Made by a program: the position numbers and the translations under genes. From NCBI RefSeq assembly GCF_000420705.1, contig NZ_ATVL01000009.1, forward strand, positions 310,001 to 374,000: a stretch of DNA of 64,000 nt, written 5' to 3'. The notes beneath the pieces are model-generated. The model saw only the letters and a list, made by a program, of their open reading frames with translations. It had not been told where the DNA came from and searched no databases. The DNA is from Hymenobacter norwichensis DSM 15439 (GTDB taxonomy: Bacteria > Bacteroidota > Bacteroidia > Cytophagales > Hymenobacteraceae). Below, in pieces: positions 8,244 to 16,068 of the stretch. How positions within the stretch are numbered: position 1 is the first letter of the stretch; each line of letters begins with the position of its first letter.

Positions 8244-9263
8244 ATGAAAAACCGAAATAATTGGCTGGCTGTGGCCGGCGCCGGCGCCCTGCTAGCTGCC
8301 GCTACGCTCTGGAGCAACCGCCGCGGCTCCTACAACCTGGAAGGTCGCGTGGTGCTCATTACGGGCGGCTCACGTGGCCTGGGCCTGATTTTAGCCCGCC
8401 AGGCCGTGGCCGAGGGTGCCAAAGTGGCAATCTGCGCCCGCGACACCGACGAACTGGAGCGCGCCCGGCAGGAGCTAGCTAGCGGCGCCGCCGAAGTGCT
8501 GGCTCTGTCTCGCAACTTGATGGAGCCCGCCGACGTGCGTACACTGGTGGCCGAGGTGCAGGAAAAACTAGGCCCAATTGATGTGCTGGTCAACAACGCC
8601 GGCATTATCACCGGCGGCCCCCTCGACCACATGGAACTGCGTGAGTACGAAGAATCAATGGATACGCACTTCTGGGCGCCGCTACACGCCATGCAAGCTG
8701 TGCTGCCCGATATGCGCCGCCGCCGGGAAGGCCGTATCATCAACATTGCCTCGGTGGGCGGTAAGGTAGCCGTGCCTCACTTAGCTCCGTATTCGGCCAG
8801 TAAGTTTGCGTTGGTAGGCCTTTCCGAAGGCTTTCGCTCCGAGCTGTTGCAGTATGGTATTCAGGTGACTACGGTGTGCCCTGGCTTGCTGCGTACCGGT
8901 AGCCCGCGCAATGCCATCATCAAAGGGCAGCACCTCAAGGAATACGCTTGGTTCACCATTGCCGACTCATTGCCGGCCTTCACGGTCAGCGCTGAGTCGG
9001 CGGCCCGCCAGATTTGGAACGCCAGCCGCCGCGGCGACGCCGAAATCATTATAGGGCTGCCGGCCAAGCTCTTGTCGGCCTTTCATGGCTTGGCACCCGG
9101 CACCACCGCCGACCTGCTGAGCTGGGTGAATCGCACGCTGCCAGCCCCCACCGGCAAGGAAGGCGACGCCCGCCGCTACGGCCACGAAAGCGAATCGGCC
9201 GTTACCCAATCCTGGATTACCACGCTCACCCGCAAAGCCGAAAAGAAGAACAACCAAGTGTAA
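8244..9263 (+). CDS. Membrane-anchored short-chain dehydrogenase/reductase (SDR)
   Basis: 339 aa. A single N-terminal hydrophobic segment (residues 7-22) precedes a classical SDR Rossmann fold. The cofactor motif is TGGSRGLG (about 40-47), the structural motif NNAG follows, and the catalytic YSASK has its Ser upstream in 'IINIASVGG'. The C-terminal 60 residues ('TADLLSWVNRTLPAPTGKEG') extend beyond the core. It should reduce or oxidise a hydroxyl or carbonyl with NAD(P)H at the membrane face. SDRs with a membrane anchor often act on lipids, but the substrate cannot be read. It is followed by a large palindrome and then by the Lgt-like gene on the same strand. Confidence 0.85.
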   Translation: MKNRNNWLAVAGAGALLAAATLWSNRRGSYNLEGRVVLITGGSRGLGLILARQAVAEGAKVAICARDTDELERARQELASGAAEVLALSRNLMEPADVRTLVAEVQEKLGPIDVLVNNAGIITGGPLDHMELREYEESMDTHFWAPLHAMQAVLPDMRRRREGRIINIASVGGKVAVPHLAPYSASKFALVGLSEGFRSELLQYGIQVTTVCPGLLRTGSPRNAIIKGQHLKEYAWFTIADSLPAFTVSAESAARQIWNASRRGDAEIIIGLPAKLLSAFHGLAPGTTADLLSWVNRTLPAPTGKEGDARRYGHESESAVTQSWITTLTRKAEKKNNQV

Positions 9264-9395
9264 GCTCGTTTTTCGTTGTTGGTTTTCTGTTGTTCGTTTG
9301 CAACGCCTCCGCGTTCTGCTTTTCTTGGCAGCTCGTGGGGGCGTTTGGCTTTTGCTGCTTGGGGTGCGGACGGTAGACTTTTTGTAGCGAATAGC

Positions 9396-9506
9396 AAAAA
9401 GAACGTCATGCAGAGCGTAGCGAAGCATCTCGCGTGCTGATGTCGGATTACTAACCTCACATCAGCACGCGAGATGCTTCGCTCCGCTCTGCATGACGTT
9501 CTTTTT
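9396..9506. repeat. Long near-perfect palindrome (REP/MITE-like), 'gcatgac...gtcatgc' family
   Basis: Arms 9396-9443 and 9459-9506, about 48 nt each with roughly one mismatch, around a 15-nt loop. The arms carry 'gaacgtcatgcagagcg' and 'gaagcatctcgcgtgctga'. A-run and T-run ends make it look like a strong bidirectional terminator too. A decayed half copy is at 18093-18120. An open frame running out of this repeat into the Lgt-like gene is treated as spurious. Confidence 0.9.
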
Positions 9507-9569
9507 TACATTTACCGTCCACCTACCCTGGGCACCGAAAAACGAAGAACCAATAACGAAAATCCAACC

Positions 9570-10322
9570 GTGTCCTATCCCGTCCATCTTACGCTAGGGC
9601 CGCTTTTTCTGCCGGTGCATCTTCTGTGCGAGGTGCTGGCCTATACCCTGGGCTACCGGTACTACCAGCGCCTACGCGCCCGCACCCCCGACCCGATTTC
9701 CGATGAGCACCGTCTCTGGATTTTCGTGGGAGCCGCTGCCGGGGCCTTGCTGGGCTCCCGACTGCTGGGCTTGCTAGAACACCCCGAGCTGCTGGCGAAT
9801 CCGCCCGGCGGCTGGCCGTACTATTTCACCAACAAAACCATCGTCGGAGGCTTTCTGGGTGGCCTGGTAGGGGTGGAGCTAACCAAGAAGCGCCTGGGCG
9901 TAACGGCCAGCAGTGGCGACCTGATGGTTTTTCCGTTGCTGCTGGGCCTCAGTATCGGGCGGCTCGGCTGCCACCTCAGTGGCCTCGAAGACGGTACCTT
10001 CGGCACCGCTACCACGCTACCCTGGGCCATCAACTTCGGCGACGGTATCCGACGCCACCCCACCAATCTTTACGAAATTCTGTTTCTGGCGGCGCTGGCA
10101 CTGCTGCTGTGGCTCCTCGAACGGCGCCGCCCACTCCCCAATGGCCGCCGGTTTCAGCTGTTTCTGGCGGCGTACCTGCTGTTCCGGTTGCTGGTGGAAT
10201 TCATCAAGCCCACGCCGCCGCTGCCGGGGCTGGGCCTCACGGCTATTCAGTGGGCTTGCGTGTTGGGGCTGGGGTATTATGTTTGGATGTGGAGCAGCAC
10301 CAAAACGCAAATGATTAATTGA
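9570..10322 (+). CDS. Lgt-like (prolipoprotein diacylglyceryl transferase family) membrane enzyme
   Basis: 250 aa from a GTG start; the open frame extends upstream only into the palindrome, so that part was dropped. About seven membrane helices. Lgt hallmarks are present: 'IVGGFLGGLVG', the signature-like 'GRLGCHLSG' (residues 120-128; canonical Lgt has GRxGNFxNGE), 'RRHPTNLYE' (about 151-159), and 'FRLLVEFIK', equivalent to the R-x3-EF motif of E. coli Lgt. The signature Asn is replaced by Cys124. Lgt moves diacylglycerol from phosphatidylglycerol to a lipoprotein cysteine at the inner membrane. With the altered signature and a lipid-type radical SAM gene downstream, this copy may be a paralogue acting on another acceptor (inference). 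It overlaps or abuts the next open frame, suggesting one transcript. Confidence 0.8.
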   Translation: MSYPVHLTLGPLFLPVHLLCEVLAYTLGYRYYQRLRARTPDPISDEHRLWIFVGAAAGALLGSRLLGLLEHPELLANPPGGWPYYFTNKTIVGGFLGGLVGVELTKKRLGVTASSGDLMVFPLLLGLSIGRLGCHLSGLEDGTFGTATTLPWAINFGDGIRRHPTNLYEILFLAALALLLWLLERRRPLPNGRRFQLFLAAYLLFRLLVEFIKPTPPLPGLGLTAIQWACVLGLGYYVWMWSSTKTQMIN

Positions 10323-10333
10323 GTTCTGAGTTT

Positions 10334-10942
10334 ATGGAAAACAAGGATCATTTGAGATATAATGGCTTGGCTACGGTACGCCAGTCTTACATGACAGAGT
10401 TTATTGTTGCATGTCCTAAGTGTCAACATGCAGCTTTTGTGACGCGTGACAATACCTACACGCATAGTAATGGAAAACTAAGTTGTGCTAACTGCTCACA
10501 CGTGGAGCATGTTAAAAACTTAATTCGCTACCGGGTTTTAATTAAGAAATACTGTAATGATTGTGGAGTAGCAATAAATTTCACTATTCCTGAGCTGAAA
10601 GAGAAAAAAGATAGAATCAATATTGGTTGTCCAAATTGTAGTGCATTACAGGAATTTCAACCTCGTAATGAGCAATACCAAATTCAGTATAAAAGTGTGA
10701 GCAATGTGAATGACCCTATCTTCAATTTGCCCTTGTGGCTACAGATGGAAGTAAAAGGAAATCTACTTTGGGCATACAATAGGCGACACCTTCAGGATAT
10801 TAAAGAGTATGTTGAAGCAAAATTGAGAGAAAGACAAACAACAAGATATACGACGATGGTTGAACGACTTCCTGGCTTCATAAAGGCTGCTAAAAATCGT
10901 GATGCTATTATCAAGGCCATTGAAAAACTAGTAAATAAATAG
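10334..10942 (+). CDS. AT-rich zinc-ribbon protein of unknown function
   Basis: 202 aa from the ATG at 10334; alternative starts are a TTG at 10319 that overlaps the preceding stop, or an ATG at 10391. Three CxxC knuckles are visible: 'CPKCQHA', 'CANCSHV' and 'CNDCGVA', plus 'CPNCSAL', so up to two four-Cys zinc ribbons within residues 25-110. The C-terminal part is helical and basic ('RRHLQDIKEYVEAKLRERQT'). Its base composition is visibly more AT-rich than both neighbours (for example taaaaacttaattcgc, aaagagtatgttgaagc), which suggests separate origin. It sits between the Lgt-like and radical SAM genes with 11 and 21 bp spacing, so it is probably co-transcribed. No function is recognised; nucleic-acid or protein binding is possible. 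Confidence 0.75.
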   Translation: MENKDHLRYNGLATVRQSYMTEFIVACPKCQHAAFVTRDNTYTHSNGKLSCANCSHVEHVKNLIRYRVLIKKYCNDCGVAINFTIPELKEKKDRINIGCPNCSALQEFQPRNEQYQIQYKSVSNVNDPIFNLPLWLQMEVKGNLLWAYNRRHLQDIKEYVEAKLRERQTTRYTTMVERLPGFIKAAKNRDAIIKAIEKLVNK

Positions 10943-10963
10943 TCTCTATTTTCTTCTGATCCC

Positions 10964-12370
10964 ATGCCCGAACGGCCCTATACCTACTACGATTTCACGC
11001 TGAGCCTCTGCCCGGAATGCTTGCGCCGCATTGAGGCCAAAATCGTTTTCGAAGACGGCAACGTGTACATGCTCAAGCGCTGCCCCGAGCACGGCCGCCA
11101 AAAGGTGCGCATTGCTACCGACATCGAGTATTACAAGAGCATCCGCAACTACGTGAAGCCCAGCGAAACACCGCGCCGCTTCAACATGGCTACCCACTAC
11201 GGCTGCCCCTACGACTGCGGCCTCTGCACCGACCACGAGCAGCACAGTTGCCTCACGGTGGTGGAAATAACCGACCGCTGCAACCTGACCTGCCCCACCT
11301 GCTACGCCGAAAGCAGCCCCACCCACGGCCGGCACCGCACCCTGGAAGAAGTGGAAGCCATGGTGGACTTGGTGGTAGCCAACGAAGGTGAGCCCGACGT
11401 GGTGCAGATTTCCGGCGGCGAGCCCACGCTGCACCCACAGTTCTGGGAGATTCTGGATATGTGCAAGCGCAAACCCATCAAGCACCTGATGGTGAACACC
11501 AACGGCGTGCGCCTGGCCAAAGACGAAGCCTTCGTGGCGCGGCTGGCCACCTACTCGGGTGCGTTCGAGGTGTACTTGCAATTCGACTCGTTCCGCGAAA
11601 ACGTGCTGCTGACCATGCGCGGCCGCGACCTGCGCGAGGTGCGCCAGCAGGCCATAACCAACCTCAACAAGTACAACCTCAGCACCACGCTGGTCGTGAC
11701 CCTGCAAAAGGGCCTCAACGACGATGAAATGGGCGACATCATCGATTACGCCCTCCAGCAGCGGTGCGTACGCGGCGTAACGTTTCAGCCCACCCAGGCC
11801 GCCGGCCGCCTCGACAACTTCAACCCCGAAACCGACTCCTTCTCGCTCACCGAAGTGCGCCAGGGCATCATCGACCAAAGCCCGGTGTTCACGGCCGCCG
11901 ACCTGCTGCCCGTGCCCTGCAACCCCGATGCGCTGGCTATGGCCTACGCCCTCAAGCTCGACGGCGAAGTATTCCCGCTCACCCGCTACGTAGACCCCGC
12001 CGAGCTGCTGCAAAGCGGCGGCAATACCATTGTGTATGAGCGGGACCCGCGCCTGCGCCAGCACATGCTCAAGCTATTCAGTACCGCCAACACAGTGGAT
12101 ACTGTAGTGCCGGAAATCAACCAGCTACTGTGCTGCCTGCCCCAGGTGTCGGCCCCCAACTTGGGCTACGACAACCTGTTCCGCATCATCATCTTGCAAT
12201 TCATGGATGCCCACAATTTCGACGTGCGGGCCGTGAAGAAGTCCTGCGTGCACATTGTGAGCAAAGACCTGAAAATCATCCCCTTCGAAACTATGAACAT
12301 CTTCTACCGCGACGCCGAGAAATTAGCGCGGCTAGAAGAACTGCGCGCTGAGCGGACGGGTATCGTATGA
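10964..12370 (+). CDS. Radical SAM enzyme with rubredoxin-like N-terminus, Tes/MJ0619-like
   Basis: 468 aa. Residues 16-43 (C16PEC19 ... KRC40PEH43) resemble the rubredoxin-like iron site at the N-terminus of archaeal MJ0619 and tetraether synthase (Tes) proteins. A second cluster, C81-x3-C85-x2-C88 with C96 nearby, precedes the radical SAM motif C106NLTC110PTC113. 'SGGEPTLHP' (about 150-158) is the SAM-binding GGE motif. Further Cys occur near the C-terminus ('LLCCLP' and 'KKSCVH'). Tes joins phytanyl chains in archaeal lipids, and MJ0619 relatives methylate a pterin. The pairing with an Lgt-like enzyme favours a lipid substrate (inference). The 3' end overlaps the next gene by 4 bp (ATGA), so they are translationally coupled. 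Confidence 0.8.
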   Translation: MPERPYTYYDFTLSLCPECLRRIEAKIVFEDGNVYMLKRCPEHGRQKVRIATDIEYYKSIRNYVKPSETPRRFNMATHYGCPYDCGLCTDHEQHSCLTVVEITDRCNLTCPTCYAESSPTHGRHRTLEEVEAMVDLVVANEGEPDVVQISGGEPTLHPQFWEILDMCKRKPIKHLMVNTNGVRLAKDEAFVARLATYSGAFEVYLQFDSFRENVLLTMRGRDLREVRQQAITNLNKYNLSTTLVVTLQKGLNDDEMGDIIDYALQQRCVRGVTFQPTQAAGRLDNFNPETDSFSLTEVRQGIIDQSPVFTAADLLPVPCNPDALAMAYALKLDGEVFPLTRYVDPAELLQSGGNTIVYERDPRLRQHMLKLFSTANTVDTVVPEINQLLCCLPQVSAPNLGYDNLFRIIILQFMDAHNFDVRAVKKSCVHIVSKDLKIIPFETMNIFYRDAEKLARLEELRAERTGIV

Positions 12371-12636
12371 AGAGCCCGTTGGGAATAATTACAGGGATTG
12401 ATCTGATACTTCTAGTAGGCTGGACAATCTATTGCCGCTCTCAGTCCCCGGTGGCCAGAAGCTTCGACGAAGCAATGCTATTTGCCATACCGATGGCTAA
12501 GGGAATAGGAGTACTACTGTTTCTGAATTCTTTGGGTGCCCTAATGGCTTCCAGAGATAAAACTCGTTTTGCATTTACGGTCAGCCTGCTTGTTGTGTCA
12601 CTAATCGGGTTTGGGTTGTGCAGCTTGGCAGGATAA
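12367..12636 (+). CDS. Small membrane protein, cassette member
   Basis: 89 aa with three hydrophobic segments (about 5-22, 38-60, 67-86) separated by short polar loops ('RSQSPVARSFDE', 'MASRDKTR'). It starts within the last codons of the radical SAM gene (ATGA overlap), which argues for coupled expression. No family is recognised. The base composition is less GC-rich than the radical SAM gene. Confidence 0.65.
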   Translation: MKSPLGIITGIDLILLVGWTIYCRSQSPVARSFDEAMLFAIPMAKGIGVLLFLNSLGALMASRDKTRFAFTVSLLVVSLIGFGLCSLAG

Positions 12637-12667
12637 TAATGAAGTTTCGTGCGCCCTATTCCTTCTC

Positions 12668-12784
12668 ATGCAGAAACCACTACCGCCGCCAAGTGAGCCG
12701 CCTAAGCTGAACGGCTGTTTGCTCTTCGTTCTAGTGGTCTTGGTTATCTTGCTGATAGGCTGGAGTATGTGCGGCCAACGTTAA
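12668..12784 (+). CDS. 38-aa single-span membrane peptide
   Basis: A very short frame: a proline-rich head (MQKPLPPPSEPPKLNG) followed by one hydrophobic segment of about 20 residues (CLLFVLVVLVILLIGW) and a short tail ending in GQR. It lies 31 bp after the previous small membrane gene and 33 bp before the next. Real coding is suggested by the clean topology and tight spacing, but homologues would have to confirm it. Confidence 0.45.
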   Translation: MQKPLPPPSEPPKLNGCLLFVLVVLVILLIGWSMCGQR

Positions 12785-12817
12785 CAAGTACTGATTGAGA
12801 TTGATAACCTGCTGCCA

Positions 12818-13117
12818 ATGGAAAAGCCCGCTCAACACATCATCCGCAACAACCTCTTGGGCCTGCTACTGGCGGCGGTAGTACTAGGGCTGCTGGCACC
12901 CGTTACCGATAGTGGCAGCATTTTTCTGTTTGCCTTCGGCTACTGTTTGCAGGCAGCCATAAATCTGATTGTCGGAGTGGTCTACTTGTTTAAGGGCTCG
13001 TCTACTAACCAGAGCGCCGCTCCTTACTTTTTAAGCGCCTTATTGGTACTGATTATCGGTTTCGGAGCGTGTAGTGGTATGTTTATGCTGGGGGGCAGCC
13101 TAGGTAGCATGCGCTAA
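12818..13117 (+). CDS. Small multi-span membrane protein, cassette member
   Basis: 99 aa with three hydrophobic stretches (about 12-28, 33-58, 70-93) and a glycine-rich end. The N-terminus is polar and basic (MEKPAQHIIRNN). Its topology is similar to the 89-aa neighbour upstream (both end in a Gly/Cys-containing helix: 'GFGLCS' versus 'GFGACSGMF'), hinting at common descent. Its stop overlaps the stop of the convergent Fpg-type gene by 4 bp, so there is no room for a terminator between them. Confidence 0.65.
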   Translation: MEKPAQHIIRNNLLGLLLAAVVLGLLAPVTDSGSIFLFAFGYCLQAAINLIVGVVYLFKGSSTNQSAAPYFLSALLVLIIGFGACSGMFMLGGSLGSMR

Positions 13118-13944
13118 TCGGCCTCAGCCGGAGCAGGCTGGCACTTGGGGCAGTGGTAGGTGGCCCGGCCGCCTACGTAACCTTTCTCAATCAGGGTTTT
13201 GGGGTGGCGGGGGCAGAAGGTGTGGGCGTCGGTGCCGGGTGTGGCGGAGTCGTCCCACTCGCGGGCGTGAATCAGGAACGAGACGGGGAAGTTGCGGTAG
13301 GTAGCTTCCTGCTGAATAGCAGTAGTGAGCACCAATTGAATAGCCGCGTGTAGCGCCTTGAAGTCCTTGGGTAGCAGCGTGTGTGCCCGGCGCTCCGGAT
13401 GGATTTTGGCCTGAAACAGCACCTCATCCACAATCCAGTTGCCAAGGCCCGCCGTAACGCCTTGGTCGAGAAGCAGCGGCTTAATCATGGATTTCTTGGT
13501 GCCCAGCACAGCTTGCAGATGTTCGGCCGTGACGTCTAGCGCGTCGGGGCCGAGCTTCTTGGCTTTCTGGTACTGCGCTACGCTTTCCACCAGCCGGATG
13601 CGCCCAAACTTGCGTGGGTCGATGAAGGCTACGCGTAGGCCGTCTTCGAGGTGGAAGGCCACGCGGGTGAAACGGGGCGCGTCGGGCTCGTCGCGGTAGG
13701 CGCCTACGTCGCCGGTCATGCCGAAGTGGAGGGCCAGCACCTGGCCATTGTCGAGTTCCAGAAAGCAGTTTTTGCCGAGGCGGCGGGTGCTGGTTACGCG
13801 CTGGCCCACCAGCGCCTTATGCAGCGTGTCTTCGTCGGTGACAAGAACTTTGGCGTCTTTTACTTCAAAGGCCGTAATCGTCTGGTGCAGAATAACATCG
13901 TTGAGGAAGCGACGGTAGGTTTCAACTTCGGGTAGCTCGGGCAC
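13114..13944 (-). CDS. Fpg/Nei-family DNA glycosylase-AP lyase
   Basis: 276 aa. The N-terminus MPELPEVETYRRFL is the Fpg (MutM) type, with the catalytic proline exposed after Met removal and Glu next to it. 'LGKNCFLELDNGQVLALHFG' contains the conserved lysine segment, and 'QGVTAGLGNWIVDEVLFQAKIHP' is the H2TH region ('GIGNxYxxExL...IxP' in the family). The C-terminal zinc finger has its first pair as C-x2-H ('FCPRHP') and its second as C-x2-C ('HCPKC'); the usual Fpg finger has four Cys. It removes oxidised purines and nicks the strand. Its substrate range may differ from MutM. Confidence 0.88.
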   Translation of the reverse strand: MPELPEVETYRRFLNDVILHQTITAFEVKDAKVLVTDEDTLHKALVGQRVTSTRRLGKNCFLELDNGQVLALHFGMTGDVGAYRDEPDAPRFTRVAFHLEDGLRVAFIDPRKFGRIRLVESVAQYQKAKKLGPDALDVTAEHLQAVLGTKKSMIKPLLLDQGVTAGLGNWIVDEVLFQAKIHPERRAHTLLPKDFKALHAAIQLVLTTAIQQEATYRNFPVSFLIHAREWDDSATPGTDAHTFCPRHPKTLIEKGYVGGRATYHCPKCQPAPAEAD

Positions 13945-14044
13945 GGGCAGGAGGCAGTAGGTACAATACAGTTCAGCTCTTCAACAGCTATAGGGCCCGT
14001 AGAGTTGCAGTGAAATGCAGGGTGCTACGGCAATGAGCGGTATT

Positions 14045-14944
14045 TTACACCGTCAGTCGGCCTTCCACCACTACCACGCCCGTGCCACCAATGCGCACAA
14101 ACTCAATGGCCTCACGTGGGCCAGCTACGTGCACTGCCACGGCGCCCGGCCGGCCCAGCCAGTGACCCTGCTCGGCTATGAAATCGGGCTGAGCGAGGTA
14201 GGCGTAGCGCCACAGGTACGCCGCCATACCGCCGGTAGCCGAACCCGTAACGGGGTCTTCTGTAATATCAGGAGGCGTGCCAAAATGCCGGGCGAAGGTG
14301 TGGCCAATAGGTGTAGCGCCTCCCAAACAGAAAAGGTGCGGGCTAAAAAAATCGGAAGTGGCGCGGTAGCGGGCATAGGCGGTTGGCTCGGGTGGGGTAG
14401 CCCGGCGTAGAGCTTCCTGGTCGCGCAAAAGCAGCATCAGCTGCGGAGTGCCGGTGCTCACAGTTTGGATAGGGGCACCGGGCATTACGTCGTCGGGGGT
14501 GAGGTTAAACAAGGGCGCTACCACAGCAGGGTCGTGTATCTGCCCAAACACGGGTTGACGCTGGGTCATGAGCACCTGCGGCAGCCCGTCCGGCGCGCTT
14601 GGCGCATCCACGTCAATCCGAATGGGACCATCGCGCAAGGCCAGGTGCAGGGTGGTCCGGGGTTCGGTAAGCGGCAAACGCCCCGTATGAATCAGAGCCG
14701 TGACGGTGGCAATGGTAGGGTGCCCGGCCAGCGGAATTTCCTCGGCCGGCGTGAAGTAGCGCACCCCAAACTCCACCTCGGCGGAACTGCTCACAAAGGC
14801 TGTTTCCGACTGGTTGAACTCGCGTGCCAGTTGCTGCATCTGCGTGTCAGTTAGCGTGTCGGCATCAAGCACTACCGCGCACGGGTTGCCGCCCAACGCA
14901 GTTTCAGTGAAAGCGTCAACCAGTAGAAAAGGAAAAGTAGCCAT
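14045..14944 (-). CDS. PhzF-family isomerase
   Basis: 299 aa, a two-lobed fold of the diaminopimelate-epimerase type. The N-terminus 'LLVDAFTETALGGNPCAVVL' is the family signature, and 'EFNQSETAFV' places the catalytic Glu at residue 47. 'RYFTPAEEIPLAGHPTIAT' is the second conserved block, and 'EDPVTGSATGGMAAYLW' the third. PhzF itself isomerises a phenazine precursor, but most members act on unknown small molecules. There are no phenazine genes nearby. It is a single gene whose ATG lies before a spacer and the terminator of the next gene. Confidence 0.9.
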   Translation of the reverse strand: MATFPFLLVDAFTETALGGNPCAVVLDADTLTDTQMQQLAREFNQSETAFVSSSAEVEFGVRYFTPAEEIPLAGHPTIATVTALIHTGRLPLTEPRTTLHLALRDGPIRIDVDAPSAPDGLPQVLMTQRQPVFGQIHDPAVVAPLFNLTPDDVMPGAPIQTVSTGTPQLMLLLRDQEALRRATPPEPTAYARYRATSDFFSPHLFCLGGATPIGHTFARHFGTPPDITEDPVTGSATGGMAAYLWRYAYLAQPDFIAEQGHWLGRPGAVAVHVAGPREAIEFVRIGGTGVVVVEGRLTV

Positions 14945-15013
14945 GCCAAAAAGAGGTAGTTCAGAGCAAAGATACCCCGCAGCTCACCACTTGCTGGCTT
15001 GCAACAAGCTCAA

Positions 15014-15049
15014 TAAAAAAGCCACTTCCTATACAGGAAGCGGCTTTTT
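15014..15049 (-). terminator. Terminator of the M48-like protease gene
   Basis: Stem agcc-acttcct / aggaag-cggct with a 4-nt loop, flanked by AAAAAA on the left and TTTTT on the right. Read on the minus strand it ends in a run of six T. It sits 17 bp past the protease stop. Confidence 0.75.
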
Positions 15050-15065
15050 GGTATGTGAAGACAGA

Positions 15066-15986
15066 TTACGATGGGTCGGAGAGCTTGGCTACTTGGCGGC
15101 CGTAGCTGTCGAATATGTCGCCATCGGCATCGATAACTAAGCGGTTGTTCTGGTCGTCAACCAGGAAATAGGGGAAATCCTCGTTGTTGGAGCGGGTGAT
15201 ACGGCCCACCACTTCGGCCGTGTGCTCGTTATGGTCCAGGCGAATGACACTGAGGCGGTTGGTGAGGTAAAACGGCTGATTCGGCTTGCTACGGAAGGTG
15301 ATTTTGCCCACCAAACTCATTTGCCCATTGCTGGCCATAATCACCGGGGCCCCGGCTCCGGTAGTGGCACGGCTGGGGGCCGCTACGGCGGGGCGGGCTG
15401 CTACAATAGCTGGCGCGGCCGAAGGAGCCGTAGCGCGGTTGCTGGCTACAATCTGCTGGCTGGCCCGCTGCCACCCTTCGCTGATAGCCTTTAAGCGGGT
15501 GCTGCGGCCGGGGTGCGTAGGCGAAGCCTGCTCATCGGAAACGACGGCCATACCAGCTTGCGCCTGCGCCAAACTAGCGCCCATTTTGCGCAGCACAAAA
15601 CCCGAAAACTCGTCGGCTTCCAGCTCATCGGTGGGGTTGGAGCCGCCGGCTTTCAGGGTGTGGCCGTTGAGGTGGTGTCCCATTTCGTGGGCCAGAATGC
15701 TGATGCCCGCCCAGTCGGTACGGCCGGCGCGGTTCACCTCGGCCACGAAGCTGGGGTTATAAAGCAAGAAGCGTTTGCCGCTGTACACCACAGCAGCAGC
15801 ATTTTGCACCGAGGTAGTGGCTTGCAGCTCGAAACGAGGCTTGAGGCCGACTACATCGGTGATTTCGCGCAGTACGTCGCGCTGTGTAGCAGAAGAAGAT
15901 TGAGCACTGACCGAACCGGCCAGAAGCAGCCACGCGGCCAGCAAAGAGCCGGCGAAATGGCGGAAAAACCGAGGCTGAAACGTCAT
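15066..15986 (-). CDS. Secreted M48-like zinc metalloprotease
   Basis: 306 aa. A signal peptide of about 28 residues ends 'LLLAGSVSAQ'. The catalytic segment 'ISILAHEMGHHLNGHTL' carries HExxH, and 'DELEADEFSGFVLRKMGAS' provides the third-ligand Glu, a pattern of the M48 family. 'HPGRSTRLKAISEGW' is the conserved helix after the active site. A low-complexity Ala/Pro linker follows (about 175-215). The last 85 residues form a separate beta-rich domain ('FYLTNRLSVIRLDHNEHT', 'YFLVDDQNNRLVIDADGDIF') that I do not recognise. It is probably active in the periplasm or on the envelope in protein quality control or cell-wall upkeep. It is monocistronic. Confidence 0.82.
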   Translation of the reverse strand: MTFQPRFFRHFAGSLLAAWLLLAGSVSAQSSSATQRDVLREITDVVGLKPRFELQATTSVQNAAAVVYSGKRFLLYNPSFVAEVNRAGRTDWAGISILAHEMGHHLNGHTLKAGGSNPTDELEADEFSGFVLRKMGASLAQAQAGMAVVSDEQASPTHPGRSTRLKAISEGWQRASQQIVASNRATAPSAAPAIVAARPAVAAPSRATTGAGAPVIMASNGQMSLVGKITFRSKPNQPFYLTNRLSVIRLDHNEHTAEVVGRITRSNNEDFPYFLVDDQNNRLVIDADGDIFDSYGRQVAKLSDPS

Positions 15987-16068
15987 GTAGGTGGCTGTGA
16001 GGTGTGATACCTGGGAATTCAGGAATCATGCCATATTAACGCAGCTAGCCAGTTTTTAGTGCCCTTGT

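Noticed and set aside
9474..9569. Upstream extension of the Lgt-like frame
   Set aside because: It begins inside the 9396-9506 palindrome and has no family match; the GTG at 9570 is preferred.
10946..12064. 372-codon antisense open frame across the radical SAM gene
   Set aside because: Its composition (Val/Gly/His/Ala-rich, no domain) is that of a GC-rich shadow frame; the plus-strand frame has clear catalytic motifs.
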